Part shown: in pieces, positions 11,301-22,900 of the stretch
Layout: each line of letters begins with the position of its first letter
Position numbering within the stretch: the stretch's first letter is position 1
DNA from: Caenorhabditis remanei
Lineage: Eukaryota; Nematoda; Chromadorea; Rhabditida; Rhabditidae
Direction of reading: 5' to 3'
Assembly (NCBI RefSeq): GCF_010183535.1
Contig: NC_071331.1
Coordinates: 20,460,001 to 20,524,000 of the forward strand
Length of the DNA stretch: 64,000 nucleotides
Notes under the pieces: generated by a model
Told to the model about the DNA's origin: nothing
What the model saw: the letters and a program-made list of their open reading frames with translations, nothing else
Database searches by the model: none
Made by a program: the position numbers and the translations under genes

Positions 11301-13996
11301 GTTGTAAGAACTGTGCTGAGCTAATAGACAGCCCTCGTGTTTTTCCGTGGAGCGCACTTTCTGTGACAGAGAGAACAAGAGACGCAGAGAACACCTCAAA
11401 CATCTTTAGAGACGTAAACACCCTCTCCTCATGAATTGTTTTTTGAAAGTCAGAAAACTCTCTCTCTCATGGGGGTCACTCGCGACACACGGTGTCCCGA
11501 CTAACCGACCGAATAAAAAATCACAAGAACATTACAATTACTTGGAATTATTTATTTCCAAACACTATTTTTGAAATATTTTGAGAGAGAAATGACGAAA
11601 CAAAACAAGAGAAAAAGAGACTTGTTTATTTGTGTGTGACGGTGGTTTTTGAGGTATTAGAATTGAAATGACATTGTGTACTTTTTGAATCGAAAATTCG
11701 AGAAGCGGAATTGTTGATAGTTGGAAAGGGACTGAAATTATTCGAGCTTTTGTTTGAAAAATTGGGATTTTTTTTAAAGAAAAAAAAATAATTTTTCGTC
11801 TAAAAATTTGATTTCTGTGGCTATTTTTAGTCATTTTTAGACAGAAAAAGCTCAAAAATGAAGTTTTGAGTTAAAAAAATTGCTGAAAATACATAATTTT
11901 CTAGCAAAAAAGAGGCGAAAATCTCAATTTTTACAGAAAAATTGGATTTTTTTGGTAAAAATCTATTTTTATTGTTAAAAATTGTCAAATTTACTGGAAA
12001 CCCCTTTTTAAGGTAAAAATGCTATTTTTCACTGTTTGAAAATCAGAAAAAAACAGTGAAAATTGGAATTTTTACCTTAAAAAAGAGTTTTTTCGTGAAT
12101 TTGACAATTTTTAAGATAAAAATACATTTTTTACGAAAAAACCGAATTTTTCCGTAAAATTTAAGTTTTCGCATCAAATAAGTGGTTAGGGATTTATTTT
12201 TAAATAATTTGAAAAAAAAATTGCTGAAAATACATAATTTTTAAAGAGAAATTGGATTTTTTGGTAAAAATAATGCATTTTTATCTTAAAAATTGTCAAA
12301 TTTAGGTAAAAATGCTAATATTAACTGTTTTTTGCTTGAAAATACCATACTTGTCAAAAATCGGCCCGGATTCAAAAATGGGTACCCATTTTTACCAATT
12401 TTTTTTTTGAAATTTTTCGAAAAAAAAAGAGTAAAAATGCTTAAATTATCATACATATTCACATTTTGATTCAATTTTGAATGGTTATTCGAAAACTACT
12501 TTTTTCAAAAAATTTCCAAAAAAAGTTCAAAAACACAAAATGTTTTGAAAAAATGTTTCAAAACGGGCCGAGATTTTTCCTGATTTTGGCCCGGCCCGGC
12601 CCGGCCCGTGACAAGTCTGGAAAATGCTGCCAAATTCTATCAAAATCGACTAAAATCAACTAAACAATTTTCCAGGTTCGTGTAAACTCGACAGAACTCG
12701 CAATGTGTGTGGATGAGGACATTCGTCAATTCAAATATGAAGTCGAAGAGGCGACATGCTCCGGCTCGATTCCACGACGGACACCTACAGTAGGCAGTCC
12801 AACAGACAGTGCAGTTCCATTGCTCTCCGCACAAATCGGTCTTCAATTCTATACGAAATCAAAGAAACCGAATTCAGTGATAGGAACTGCGGTATCGTGG
12901 TTTGGAGGAGCGACTGGAGCCACTTCTGCTGGAAGTGGATTATCGATTGATGAGGGCACATCTTGGGAGGAATGGAAATTGATTCTCGATGTGTTCCGTG
13001 TGGAATCAATCGATGAATTGCAGAAAATGCGGCAAAGAGTTGCTGATGATATTGGAGAGAAAGTTCTCGATATATGTGAACATATCAATCATAATCACTA
13101 TACACCGAAAATGCCATCGAGAACTGAAATTCCTGAAGTTTTTGAGACGAGATTCTCGGATTGTCAGCCGTATTTGTTCAAGATTCGGAGACAGGCGGTG
13201 CCGAGTAAGTAAAATTGAGATTTTTCCCGATGAAAAAACCTTTAAAATTGCAATTTTACGTTATTTTTTGCCGCAAATCGATGAATTATTTGTTTTTTTT
13301 AGCTGAAAACTCTCGAAAATCCATATTTTGGCGTTTATTTCAGATGAATATTCGATTTTTGGCTGAAAATCACTCGAAAATCTTTTTCCCAATTTTACTC
13401 ATCGAAATCAGATTTCTTTTTCGGAAATCTCCTAAAACCTCTATTTTTACCTCGAAAAGCACTTTTTCAACCGAAAAAATCCATATTTCGGGTATTTTTC
13501 AGAATTTTTTCATTTTTAGGCCAAAAGCTAATTTATCCTGGTTTTTCCCTTCAAAATTACCAATTTTCTATCTGAAAACTAGTGAAAACTCACTTTTAAC
13601 ATAAAAATCCCTCGATTTTCATTATTTTCGACCTGAAAAACCTGAAAATTTCCCGAAAATTCACCCGGAAATCGTTGAAAACCCCAAATTTCAATTTTTC
13701 AAATTCCAGAAATTTCTATCAACTACAGTAATCTTTAAAGGCGCATGCCAGGCTCTGACGGCCGGGTCCCGCCACGATCAAAGTTTTACTGTAGTTTTTA
13801 ATTTTTCTGATGATTTTTTAAATTAATTTTCGCTGAAAACTAGTGGTTTTTGACCGATTTTTGTCTTTGTTTTTGGGTTTTAATGCGAAAAATATCGATT
13901 TTAACCGAATTAATTCAAAATTTTACAGAAATGGAGTCGAAACAAACGTTTACACAAGCAGCTCTGTCTCGTTGGAGAGATATCGTTGCCGCTTAA
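5371..13996 (+). CDS. epg-9: EPG-9 / ATG101, HORMA-fold autophagy initiation protein
   Basis: Five exons join in phase: 5371-5400, 5916-5993, 9046-9129, 12676-13204 and 13929-13996 (TAA), giving 262 aa. The start ATG lies 9 bases after a TTTTTGCAG acceptor with no upstream exon, as expected for trans-splicing. The protein follows the ATG101 family throughout: VELRQVTDAV, FSIGSIGIKEVNC, FTY/MTY-VRV, SWEEW, DVQPYL-like CQPYLFKIRR and a short basic helix at the C-terminus. W139-F140 probably correspond to the ATG101 WF finger; the loop before SWEEW is longer than in human ATG101 (about 218 aa in total). The family is known to bind and stabilise ATG13 in the ULK/UNC-51 complex in the cytosol. Introns 2 and 3 exceed 3 kb and hold MITEs and a low-complexity block. 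Exon 4 could also end at an in-frame stop (PSK*), but splicing to exon 5 restores the family C-terminus. Confidence 0.95.
5994..9045 (+). other. epg-9 intron 2, no nested gene seen
   Basis: A 3.05 kb intron. It has GAGACGCAGA motifs (6330-6400, and CTCTGCGTCTC near 8041), pyrimidine-rich stretches and one MITE copy (7651-7790). No coding exon was recognised in either orientation. Confidence 0.6.
7651..7790. repeat. MITE-like element, copy 2
   Basis: Same family as 1305-1449. It starts with TTCTTACAACTGCGCTCCAC and ends with GCGCGGTTGTAAGCAGCGTG followed by CCGTGCTAA. The left terminus is degraded. Confidence 0.8.
11186..11324. repeat. MITE-like element, copy 3
   Basis: Runs from TTAGCACGGCACGCTTCTTA to AACTGTGCTGAGCTAA, with terminal inverted repeats of ~40 bases and opposite orientation to copies 1 and 2. 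Of the four copies it has the most intact ends. Confidence 0.85.
11885..12175. repeat. A/T-rich inverted repeat
   Basis: The arms pair around a GAAAATCAGAAA loop near 12045: ...TAAGGTAAAAATGCTATTTTTCACTG on the left and CAGTGAAAATTGGAATTTTTACCTTA on the right, shown here in shortened form. No coding content. Confidence 0.65.
12346..12619. repeat. GGCCCGG-rich element with ACTTGTCA ends, copy A
   Basis: A ~274 bp element bounded by ATACTTGTCAAAAATCGGCC and GGCCCGTGACAAGTCTGG, so its ends are inverted repeats with the core ACTTGTCA. GC-rich GGCCCGGCCC tracts flank an AT-rich core. The same element lies inverted at 42807-43181, and a diverged copy lies at 15051-15349. Confidence 0.8.
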
Positions 13997-15050
13997 AACT
14001 CCGCCCACTTTTCAACGTCTCCGCTCTCTTTTTTTCGTTTTAAATCCCAAATTATCACCTTTTTTCTAGGTTTTTTTGATTTTTTTCGTCGTCGTCGAGC
14101 TTCAAAAGTATCGATTCATTCCCTCCTCTTCTATTTGTATTTTTGTATATTTTCCATCAATTTTCTGCTTTTTTCATCATTTTCTGCTCTAAAATACCAT
14201 TTTTTGTGTTTTCCGGCGGTTTTTGAGTGAAAATTCGATGAATTTCAGCCCAAAAACCTTCAAACTTCGGGTTTCCCACCACCCACCTCATTTTTCCCAA
14301 TTTTTTGTATATTTTTTGTAAAAAATCCAAAAAAATTGATATTTTAATCACATGAACTCTGCATTTACCGCCTCAAAGTACCCTACTCAGATATCCTGCC
14401 TGTATATTCTTTTTTTGTTGAAAAAATTTCAAATTTTCTGAAATTTTTTGTGTTCTACGGGACTTTCCCTCTCTTTTCACCCCAATGTTTGCTCTCCGAA
14501 TTCCCTTTTTTCGCCCAAAAATTATCGATAAAATTGTCTTTATCTCTTTCTTTCTTCCTCTTCCATCTGCCATGTTGATTTTTGATTCGTCAATGAATTT
14601 TCTTTCTTTTTTTCAGCTCTTTTTGTGTTGTGATGAATAAGAGTTGATGGTGTCTTTAACCATATTTTTATGCTTGCAAGTTTTAAATGCTAAAAAAGAA
14701 GAAAAAGTTGACAGAATTTGTGAAAAAAGTATATTTCATGGCGTCTGGAAATAAAATTGTGAAAATTTTTCAATTTTAGCAAAAAATTTCACACAAAAAT
14801 GTGGAAATCTGTGTTTTGAGCAGAACTTTCCATGATTTTTAATGCTGAAATCGACTGTTTTATTTTTTTTTTTTATACCTGTAAAATTTCCCGAATTTTT
14901 GAAATTTTTTCCTCGAAAAAGTCAAATTTTCGATAAAAATGTTCACATTTTCGATGAAAAATCGAAAAAAATAGTTAATTTTTTGTCTCGAAACCCTGAA
15001 ATTTTCCAGCTACCCCAATCTTCCTAATATCAATTCCGCTTCCTTTTTTC

Positions 15051-15349
15051 CAGACTTGCAAGATTCCGGGCCGGCCCGGCCCGGTCGGCCCGGATTTGAA
15101 TTTTTGAACTTTTTCCTCTACAATTTTTTGTCGAAAAATATATTTTCTGAAAATTTTTCATATTTTTCCTCAAGTATATTTTTCAACAACCTTCGAAACC
15201 TACAAAAGGTTGTTCTTAAGAAATATTTTTCAAAAAAAAATCGGGAAATTTTCGAAAAAAAATTTTGAATTTTTTTCAGTACTGAACTTCCGGGCCGACC
15301 GGGCCGGGCCCTAGAAATTTTACTTCCGGCCCGGCCCGTTGCAAGTCTG
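15051..15349. repeat. GGCCCGG-rich element, copy B
   Basis: Ends are CAGACTTGCAAGATTCCGGG and its inverted match CCGGCCCGTTGCAAGTCTG, so the terminal inverted repeat CAGACTTGCAA is intact on both sides. The AT-rich core differs from copies A and C. Confidence 0.85.
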
Positions 15350-15570
15350 CTTTTTTCTTCCTCATACGAATTTCTCCTTTTTCTGATGACTCATAGATAG
15401 GAATAGAAAGAGAAAAACGAACAAAACAATCAGAGAAATCGAAATGAATGTCAGTTTTCTCTCTCTCTCTCTTGTTCTCATTGTAAAAGAATTACAACGA
15501 AGAATAAGAAGAAATTCGTGATTCTTTGTAGAGAAATGTTACCTTTTCGTCGGTTTTTTGACACTTTTAT

Positions 15571-15707
15571 TATCACGGCACGCTTTTAACAACCGCGCTC
15601 TACCGAAACCGAAGAAAATTGTGTGCGAAATTGAGAGACTCAGAGAAAAAGAGACATTTTTCAAGGCATTTCGGTGGAGCGCAGTTGTATGAAGTGTGAC
15701 GAGCTAA
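15571..15707. repeat. MITE-like element, copy 4
   Basis: Same family as 11186-11324 and in the same orientation: TATCACGGCACGCTTTTAAC to GAAGTGTGACGAGCTAA. The ends are more diverged. Confidence 0.8.
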
Positions 15708-16230
15708 TAAGCAAAAAATGCCAAAAGAATTATGGAAAAATCGTAAAATTCCCATCAGAAATATCTTTTTTTTTTGTCCCAAAAATCTCAAATTTCACTT
15801 TTCCGACTTTATTTTTGCCCAATCTTCAATTTTTGTCGATTTTTCCTGTATTTCTCTCATTTTTATTCAAAATTTTTTTTAAAAACGGAAATTTGAGTTT
15901 TGGCGCCAATTTTCCGGGAATTTGTTAATTTTTTAGCAAAACATGCAAAAATGGCGATTTTCAGAAAATAATCATTAAAATTCGTAAAATTCCCATCAGA
16001 AATATCATTTTGGTCCCAAAAATCTCAAATTTCATTTTTCCGACTCAATTTTTTGCTCTAAACTTCAATTTTCGTCAATTTCTTCATTTTTTTAACCAAA
16101 ATTTGCTCGTAACCATACTTGCCTGCCCGGAAAGGCCCGTCTTCAAAAAAAATGTTCTCCACATTTTTCTGTAATTTTTTCGATTTTCCTTCGAAAATTT
16201 GACTTTTTCGCAAAAAAAAAACTTTTATGG

Positions 16231-16672
16231 ACCTATTCTGGGGTAGCAAAAATAGTTTTTTGCTATTCAGAAAGTAGAAAAAAGCAAAAAACTCCTGGTA
16301 TTTTTTGCTTGACCTTTTCTAGGCCAGCCGGCGGATTTCTAGGCCATGTGTAGATTTACGGGAAGAATTTTTGCGATTTTTTCAGCATTCAGGTACTTTA
16401 TCGCTACTTTTGAACTGAATTCGTAATTTTATTGATTTATTTCATTCTTGTAATCGGTAAATGATTTTTTTTCCGAACTTTGTTGAAAAAATCACCAAAA
16501 AATCTCCCGTAAATCTACACACAGGTCTTGCAGCGAATGACCTAGAAATCCGCCGGCTGGCCTAGAAAAGGTCAAGCAAAAAATACCTCCAGGAGTTTTT
16601 TTTGCTTTTTTTCTACTTTCTGAATAGCAAAGAATAAGCAAAAAAAACTATTTTTTTGCTACCCCTGAATAG
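16231..16672. repeat. Foldback element, ~440 bp
   Basis: The left arm has GGGGTAGCAAAAATAG, CTTGACCTTTTCTAGGCCAG and GTGTAGATTTACGGG; the right arm has their reverse complements in reverse order, ending in TTTTTTGCTACCCC. The loop is about 16380-16495. No open frame. Confidence 0.85.
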
Positions 16673-16800
16673 CTCTATTAAAAATCGCGATTTGCAGAAA
16701 AAAATTATAAAAATCTCAAATTTCACTTTTCTTACTCAATTTTCATCAATTTTTCCCATTTTTTTCTTCAAAATTCACTCAGTTTTCCCTGATTCCAGTC

Positions 16801-19480
16801 ATGCCGGGACGAGTAATGTCAGTTGTTTTGTGCCGTCCGACGGTATCCGGTGACATGATGCCAGTCGCAATGGGAAATTATGAGAATATCGAGGAGGCGA
16901 CCAAGTATAATGATGTCAAAACCGCCGAATGGTGTGATTTTATTTGAAAAATTTCCAAAATTTAGAGAGAAATTTCAGATTCGGAAGTGATAAAATTGAT
17001 CAAATCACGTGTGAGAACGTATTTTAACAATGATGGAGTCATTGAGTTGGATGAAGGGTAAGTCAGGAGAGAATTCTGGAGAATTCTGACTCCAGAAGTG
17101 GAGAAAAATGTGAAAATTCGAATTCTGAAGGTTTCAGAAGGCGTCTTCTGAAGACTTTTTGAGTTTTCAGAAGGCATTTGGCCTCTTTTAAAACCAAAAA
17201 AATTAAAAATTAGCGATAGAATGCATCTGACGTCTTCTGAAGGCATCTGGAGCCGTTGGGAAGCTGCAAAATTCACAAAATCGGTTTTAGAGTGCTGAAA
17301 TTCTTATTATGATGGCTTCGTACTCATTTGACGTCTTCTGAACGGAATTCTGAAATTTTAGTGATTCTGAAGACAATCTGACGTAATTTTTGTCATTTTT
17401 TTGACTTTCCAAGCAATTTTAGGCGGAAAAATACAGTTTTTATGGGAAAAATACGATTTTTAGGAATTTTTCGAGAAAAATTTGAAATTTTTTTAATTCT
17501 GAAGGTTTCAGAAGGCAACTGACGTCTTCTGAAGTAGTTTGGGAGCTTCTGAAGAATTGTTGAGGCTCCAGACAACTGCCGAAGACGTCAGATGGCTTCT
17601 GAAGCATCTGACGTCTTCTAAAGTCTTCTGGAACGGTTAGGAAGCTTTTCGAGCGTTTTTCAGCTGAAAAAATCACAAAATCGGCTTCTAAGAGTTGAAA
17701 TTCTAGTTATAACGGCTTCTGAAGATACTTGAAGCCTTATAGACAATTCAGAACTCGTTTGACGTCTTCCAAACCGAAATTCTGAAATTTTAGTGATTGA
17801 TTCTGGAGACAATCTGACGTAAAAAGACTTTCCAAGCAATTTTAGGCGGAAAAATACAGTTTTTAAAAAATACGATTTTAAGGAATTTTTCGAGAAAAAA
17901 TGGTCGATTTTCAGCGATTTTCCATCTTTCTGAAAACTTCAATGCTCATAGAGACTTCTGAAAGGTTTATGATGTTCCTCCTATTCAAAAATTAAAGTCT
18001 GACGTCTTCAGGGGCGTCCAGAATCCTTATAAATGCTCCAGATGACCCCCCCTCACCCGTGTTCCCCTATTCCAGATACCATCTCTACTTCGTCGTCGTC
18101 ATCGAAACGTTCTCGACAATGGTCTACTGTTGTGTGTCTGAAACAGGAATGGAACTGGAAGAGGCTCTTGACTTTTTGAATTCAAAAATTCGATCGATAA
18201 TGTCATCGTCGAACATCCAAATGGTGATTTCTCAATCGAATCCATACGATTTGTTGGGACTCCTTCAACCCGATATTTTGAAGTTTATTGTGAGAATTTT
18301 TGGAATTTTTCACTGAAAATCGATACATTTCTTTCCCAGAAACAACACAACGACTCGTTCCCGAGTGCTCATCAACAACGAATGATTGATATTCGTCGGC
18401 AGGTTGATGATGTTCGACAGGTGAGACGGTTTTAGCTGGAATTTTCAGCCATAAATCTGATTTTTAGCATTTTTCAGCTTAAAATCATTCCAGGTGATGG
18501 CTGACAACGTGGAGAGAATAATGGAACGAGGCGAGCGATTGGAGAATATGGAAAATCGAACGGAGGCGTTGAGAACATCGGTTGGTGGCGAAAATTCGTG
18601 GATTTTTGTCTAAAAATGCAAAAAATCCAGTTTTCGGAAGTTTTTAGGCTAGAAAAATAGAAAATTCGATGGAAAATTAGATTTTTTCACTGAAAACGTC
18701 ACGAAAACCACCCTTTTTACCCCAAAAACCACTTACTCCGCTCAAAAACTTTCTCCGAAATCTCTGAATAGAGCCGCGACGCGACCGCGCCGCTTCCGCC
18801 GGCATGAAAACCGATGTTCAAAATTCGGATTTCACAGTTTCCAAACCATTTTTTTTTAAACATTTTCAATTATTACTAGATGATTTTCTACAGTTTTGAT
18901 GGGAATTTTAGCGAAAAGTCGTTGAAAACTTCTCGAAAAACTCACCGTTCCTATAGGCCTATTCCACCCGAAAATCGTCAAATTTACCTGTTTTTCCCAG
19001 TTTTTCTATCTGAAAATTGATAAAAACACGTTTTACCACGATCTTTCCTTCAAAAAATCACAAAAAACCACCCTTTTTACCCCAAAAACCACTTTTTTCG
19101 CTCAAAAACAATTTCCGAAATTTCTGAAAATGGGAGCCGCGACGCGACCGCGCCGCTCCCGCCGGCATGAAAACCGGTGTTCAAAATTCGGATTTTAAAG
19201 TTTCCAAACCAATTTTCTGCGATTTTTTTTATTTTTTCAACTATCCAGGACAATGAAAGGCGATATTTCTTGAAAAATAACAAGTCCAGACTCAAAATCT
19301 GTTTTAAAATCCGAAAACCGCCTAAATTTGCAGGCCACCTCATTCAAATCCACCGCTCGTCGTGTCCAACGTCATTTCTGTCAGAAGAATCTCAAATGGA
19401 CACTGATTCTTCTACTTGTCGTCACCGTCTTCGTCGTCGCTATTGTGCTCACCATTTTGCACAAGAATGGAGTAATTTGA
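16801..19480 (+). CDS. vamp-7: VAMP-7-like R-SNARE
   Basis: Six exons join in phase: 16801-16933, 16979-17057, 18076-18289, 18340-18420, 18494-18580 and 19334-19480 (TGA), giving 246 aa. The ATG lies 2 bases after a GATTCCAG acceptor, fitting trans-splicing. Residues 1-140 form a diverged longin-like domain (YHLYFVVVIETF, LEEALDFLNSKI). The SNARE motif spans about 160-215 with R181 at the ionic zero layer (IMERGERLENM). One membrane segment, WTLILLLVVTVFVVAIVLTI, at about 220-240 gives a tail-anchored topology. VAMP7 proteins drive fusion in late-endosomal/lysosomal and autophagic traffic. Exon 1 could end at TG|GTGTGA instead, but that makes a stop at the junction. A final GGA|gtaatt donor to 19535 would change the last two residues and add a poor-looking tail, so I kept the TGA at 19478-19480. 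The symbol is from family resemblance and context. Confidence 0.88.
17058..18075 (+). repeat. vamp-7 intron 2, GACGTCTTCTGAAG-rich
   Basis: This 1 kb intron repeats GACGTCTTCTGAAG, CATCTGACGTCTTC, GGCTTCTGAAG and CTCCAGA irregularly, with a partial direct duplication (about 17400-17470 and 17820-17900). Similar tracts occur in mdf-2 introns. No exon was recognised. Confidence 0.65.
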
Positions 19481-19941
19481 AAAATAATTTTCGAATTTTG
19501 TGATTTTATCTTCTACTTTTTCAACTTTCTACAGGTTTTCACTGATGTTTCAACCGATTTTCTCACCCCGCTTTCCTGTAATTCGCCATTTTTCTATGTT
19601 TTTCTGCCATTTCTCTACTTTTTCACCAATGAAACTCAGTTTTCCATAGGTTTTTCTGGATTGTTCTCTATTTTCTGTTCTTCGAATTTGTTTCGTTGAT
19701 CTTTTCCTCAAAAAAATACTGAAATTAGGCCTGACCTCGACCCAGAAACCTCGAAAACCGAAATACGAAAATCCACGTGGCAACCTATTTTCGAATTCCA
19801 CGTGACGATTTGACGTGTGTTTTTTTCGTCATTCTCGACGCATTTTCCTCATTTTTCTCCTATTTTTCTGCTTTTTTCTTCATTTTTTGTGGTTTCTAGT
19901 TGATTTTTTCGGTTCCGACACCCATTTTTACCCTATTTCAG
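19481..19941. other. Spacer between vamp-7 and the STAR gene
   Basis: About 460 bases of T-rich DNA on the same strand as both flanking genes, with no clear AATAAA. The distance is within the range of nematode operon spacers, but a downstream operon gene cannot be proved from sequence alone. Confidence 0.5.
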
Positions 19942-19970
19942 AGGTTTTCGCTCACTAAAACGCCCGCTGA

Positions 19971-22900
19971 ATGGCAATGATGACGTCGCAGTATTCTGGA
20001 AATCAGGTAAAGCGATTCAAGCGATTCTTGGAGTTTTTCGAAGCAAAAATTAGTAAAAAGAGAGGAAAATAGTTTCAGAACTCAAAAAATTGTATATAAA
20101 TTCAGTTTTTTTTTGGGAAAAAGTAGTTGAAGTCTCGAATTTTGACAGCTTTTGATTGAGAAGCTGAAATTTGAAGTTGTAAATGCGAATCAAATAGAGT
20201 TTCAACAAGAAAATGAAGGAAATTCCAGAAAAATTGGTGAATAACCAGTTTTTATCTACAAATTAGCCGAAATCAGGTTTTCCCGAAAAAATCGAATTTT
20301 CTGCCTTTTCCAGTTCAAATATTGCTTCGAGGCTATGAAATTCTGAATCTTCATACATTTCTACACCAGAAACACCGAAAAAAAATTCCAGAATCTTAAA
20401 GTTTTAAGCTTTTTCCGAATTTTCATAATTTTTTTACTGTTTGGATTACGGTAAGCAACGCAAAGTACGCAAACACCACGGGGTATACCGTAGTCAAGCA
20501 CGAACTCATTTTTCAAAAAATAAACAACTTTCTCCACGCCGCAAACATGAAAATCGAGGTTTTTAACTAGTTTTTCTTAAATTTTCACTAAAATTTTGAA
20601 TTTCCAGGCCTCCGGTGACCATAACAACAACAATTTGTCGTCATCGGAGAGCGGTGTCGAACTGAAATCCCTTCTATCACTAATCGATAACGTCTACGAA
20701 ATGTCTCCGCCCACTTCGGATAATCAAGTGAACACCGACTCGGAATCGTGTTTCCAATCGAGATTCAAAATGTCACGTATCCCGCCGTCCGGCGAGTTCT
20801 CGATTCCCGGCTATGTAACAATGTCGGAGACTCTTCTGGTTCCTGTCAAAAAATATCCAAAATATAATTTCGTCGGTCGCATTTTGGGTCCACGTGGAAT
20901 GACTGTCAAACAGTTGGAAAAGGAGACCGGATGCAAGATTTTCGTCAGGGGACGCGCTAGCAGTTTGGCGGTAAGATTCATAATCTTACAGTAAGAATAG
21001 GCTCCGCCTACTTTTCTAGAAATTTTTTCTCAGAAAATCGAGCAAATTTCATCGAAAAACCTTTATTTCCACGGAAAATTCAACTTTTCCTCTAAAACAC
21101 TCTGAAAATCGAAAAATTGTGTCAAAATTCAAAATTGTTCTCATACAGACACCTTTTTTCTCTCGAAACCTGTCGTTTTAAGCCGAAATTCAATTTTTCC
21201 GCTCAAGCCGCGACGCAACCGCGCCGCTCCCACCGACATTGACACCTCACTCGAATTTTTGCATTTCTACGATTTTCAACTCAATTTTCAATCATTTTTC
21301 GCCATTTTTTGGCTGAAAGTCGCTTAAAACAAGTTTTTGCGTCCAAAACGGAGAATTTTAGCACAAAATTCAAGTGTTTCGCATAAAATTCAGCCAGCCG
21401 CTACGCGACCGCGCCGCTACCATCGGCATCGGCGCCACACTCAAAATTTGGTGTTTTCGATGGAAAATCGCTAAAATTTTGAAGTTTTTCGTACAGAAAC
21501 GTTAATTTTTGACTAAAAATTGCAGTTTTTCTCCCTGAGAATTGGAAAAACCCTTTTTATCACGATTTTTCTCTTAAAACGTAGTGGAGACTACCACAAA
21601 CCATCATTTTCCGCTGAAAAACTTTTCCAAAGTCTCTTAAAATCGGAGCCGTGACGCAGCCGCGTTGCTTTCACCGGCATTTGAATCTGAATGAAAATTT
21701 TGAAAATTCTCGATTAAAATTATAACTTTTCAAGCGGAAAATTTCAATTTTTCAAATATTTTTTCTGCCAGGCGAACCCAGTCGCAAAATCGAAAAATCG
21801 TCAATCCGGACCCAACAACTACAATCCCCTCCTGAATCCGAATCAATGCGCGAAGCCGTCTCTATCGAATATCTCAAAGTGTGCACTGACTGAGGAGCCA
21901 CTTCACGTTTTCATTGAATGCTACAACACTCCATCGGTTGCCGAGCAGAAAATGATTGAGGCTGTTGAGATTCTGCAAGATTTGTTGTCGCCACCGGTGA
22001 GTTTTCGAGCAAAAAATCGTTATTTTTTGTCAAAAATCCGTATAGAAATCGAAATTTTGCAGGTAGACGGCAAAGATGAGTTGAAACGTCAACAATTGGT
22101 GGATATATCGCTGATTAATGGCACTTATCGTGCAACAAGTGCGTCTAACGATTACGTTCGTAAGTTGACGAGGCGGGGGTGACGTTGGCGCGTTTTTTGA
22201 GAGAAAATTGAAAGGTTTTGATGGTTTTTACTGTTGCGTGTAGATTTACGAGAGAGTTGGGTGGATTTACGCCATTTTGTGTAGATTTACACCACTTTGT
22301 GTCGATTTACGCCGCTTTTTATCGAATTACGCCACCTTTTGTCGATTTACGCCGCTTTTTGTCGATTTACGCCACTTTGTGTCGACTTACGCCGCTTTGT
22401 GTAGATTTACGCCACTTTGTGTAGATTTACACCAATTTGTGTAGATTTACGCCACACTGTGTCGATTTACGCCACATTGTGTAGATTTACGCCATTTTGT
22501 GCCGATTTACAGCACTTTATGTAGATTTACGCCACCTTTTGTCGATTTACACCATTTTGCGTCGATTTACGCCACATTGTGTAGATTTACGCCACATTGT
22601 GTAGATTTACGCCACTTTATGTAGATTTACGCCAATTTGTGTAGATTTACACCATTTTGTGTCGATTTACGCCGCTTTTTGTCGATTTACGAATCCCCTA
22701 GGAAAATTTCAGGGCAATTCAACCGTTCCCAGTGGCGTCATACTGTAGATCCGACATCGAATCCGAGCAACGATTTGGATCTTCAATCGATGGATGAATG
22801 TGATTCTGGAAATTCTGCAAGTTCTGGAAATCATCATTATCACGGTGGATTGGGAGGAAACGGAGATATTGGCGCAGTTTATGGGTGAGATATATCAATT

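Larger units (their letters stand above)
9130..12675 (+). other. epg-9 intron 3 with a distinct motif-rich block
   Basis: A 3.5 kb intron. Bases 9560-11180 are less AT-rich than their surroundings and repeat the words GCAAGTGCGCTCTAATG and GAGCGCACTTG irregularly. It also carries a MITE copy (11186-11324), an A/T-rich inverted repeat (about 11885-12175) and a GGCCCGG element (12346-12619). No exon was recognised. Confidence 0.6.
13997..16798. other. Intergenic, epg-9 to vamp-7
   Basis: No gene was recognised. It contains pyrimidine-rich DNA (14000-14600), element copies at 15051-15349 and 15571-15707, and a foldback at 16231-16672. AATAAA occurs at 14749, but it is too far from the epg-9 stop to assign with confidence. 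Confidence 0.6.

Noticed and set aside
19535..19690. Extra C-terminal exon for vamp-7
   Set aside because: The donor gtaatt is weak and the added peptide is F/S-rich with poor coding character; ending at 19480 gives a normal tail-anchored SNARE.
22237..22691. CRISPR-like array
   Set aside because: The 20-base units are contiguous with no spacers, and the genome is eukaryotic.
22218..22888. Two plus-strand frames of repeated YRITP/VDLRRF peptides
   Set aside because: They come from the 20-base minisatellite; the second merges intron repeat with genuine exon 5 (22713-22884).
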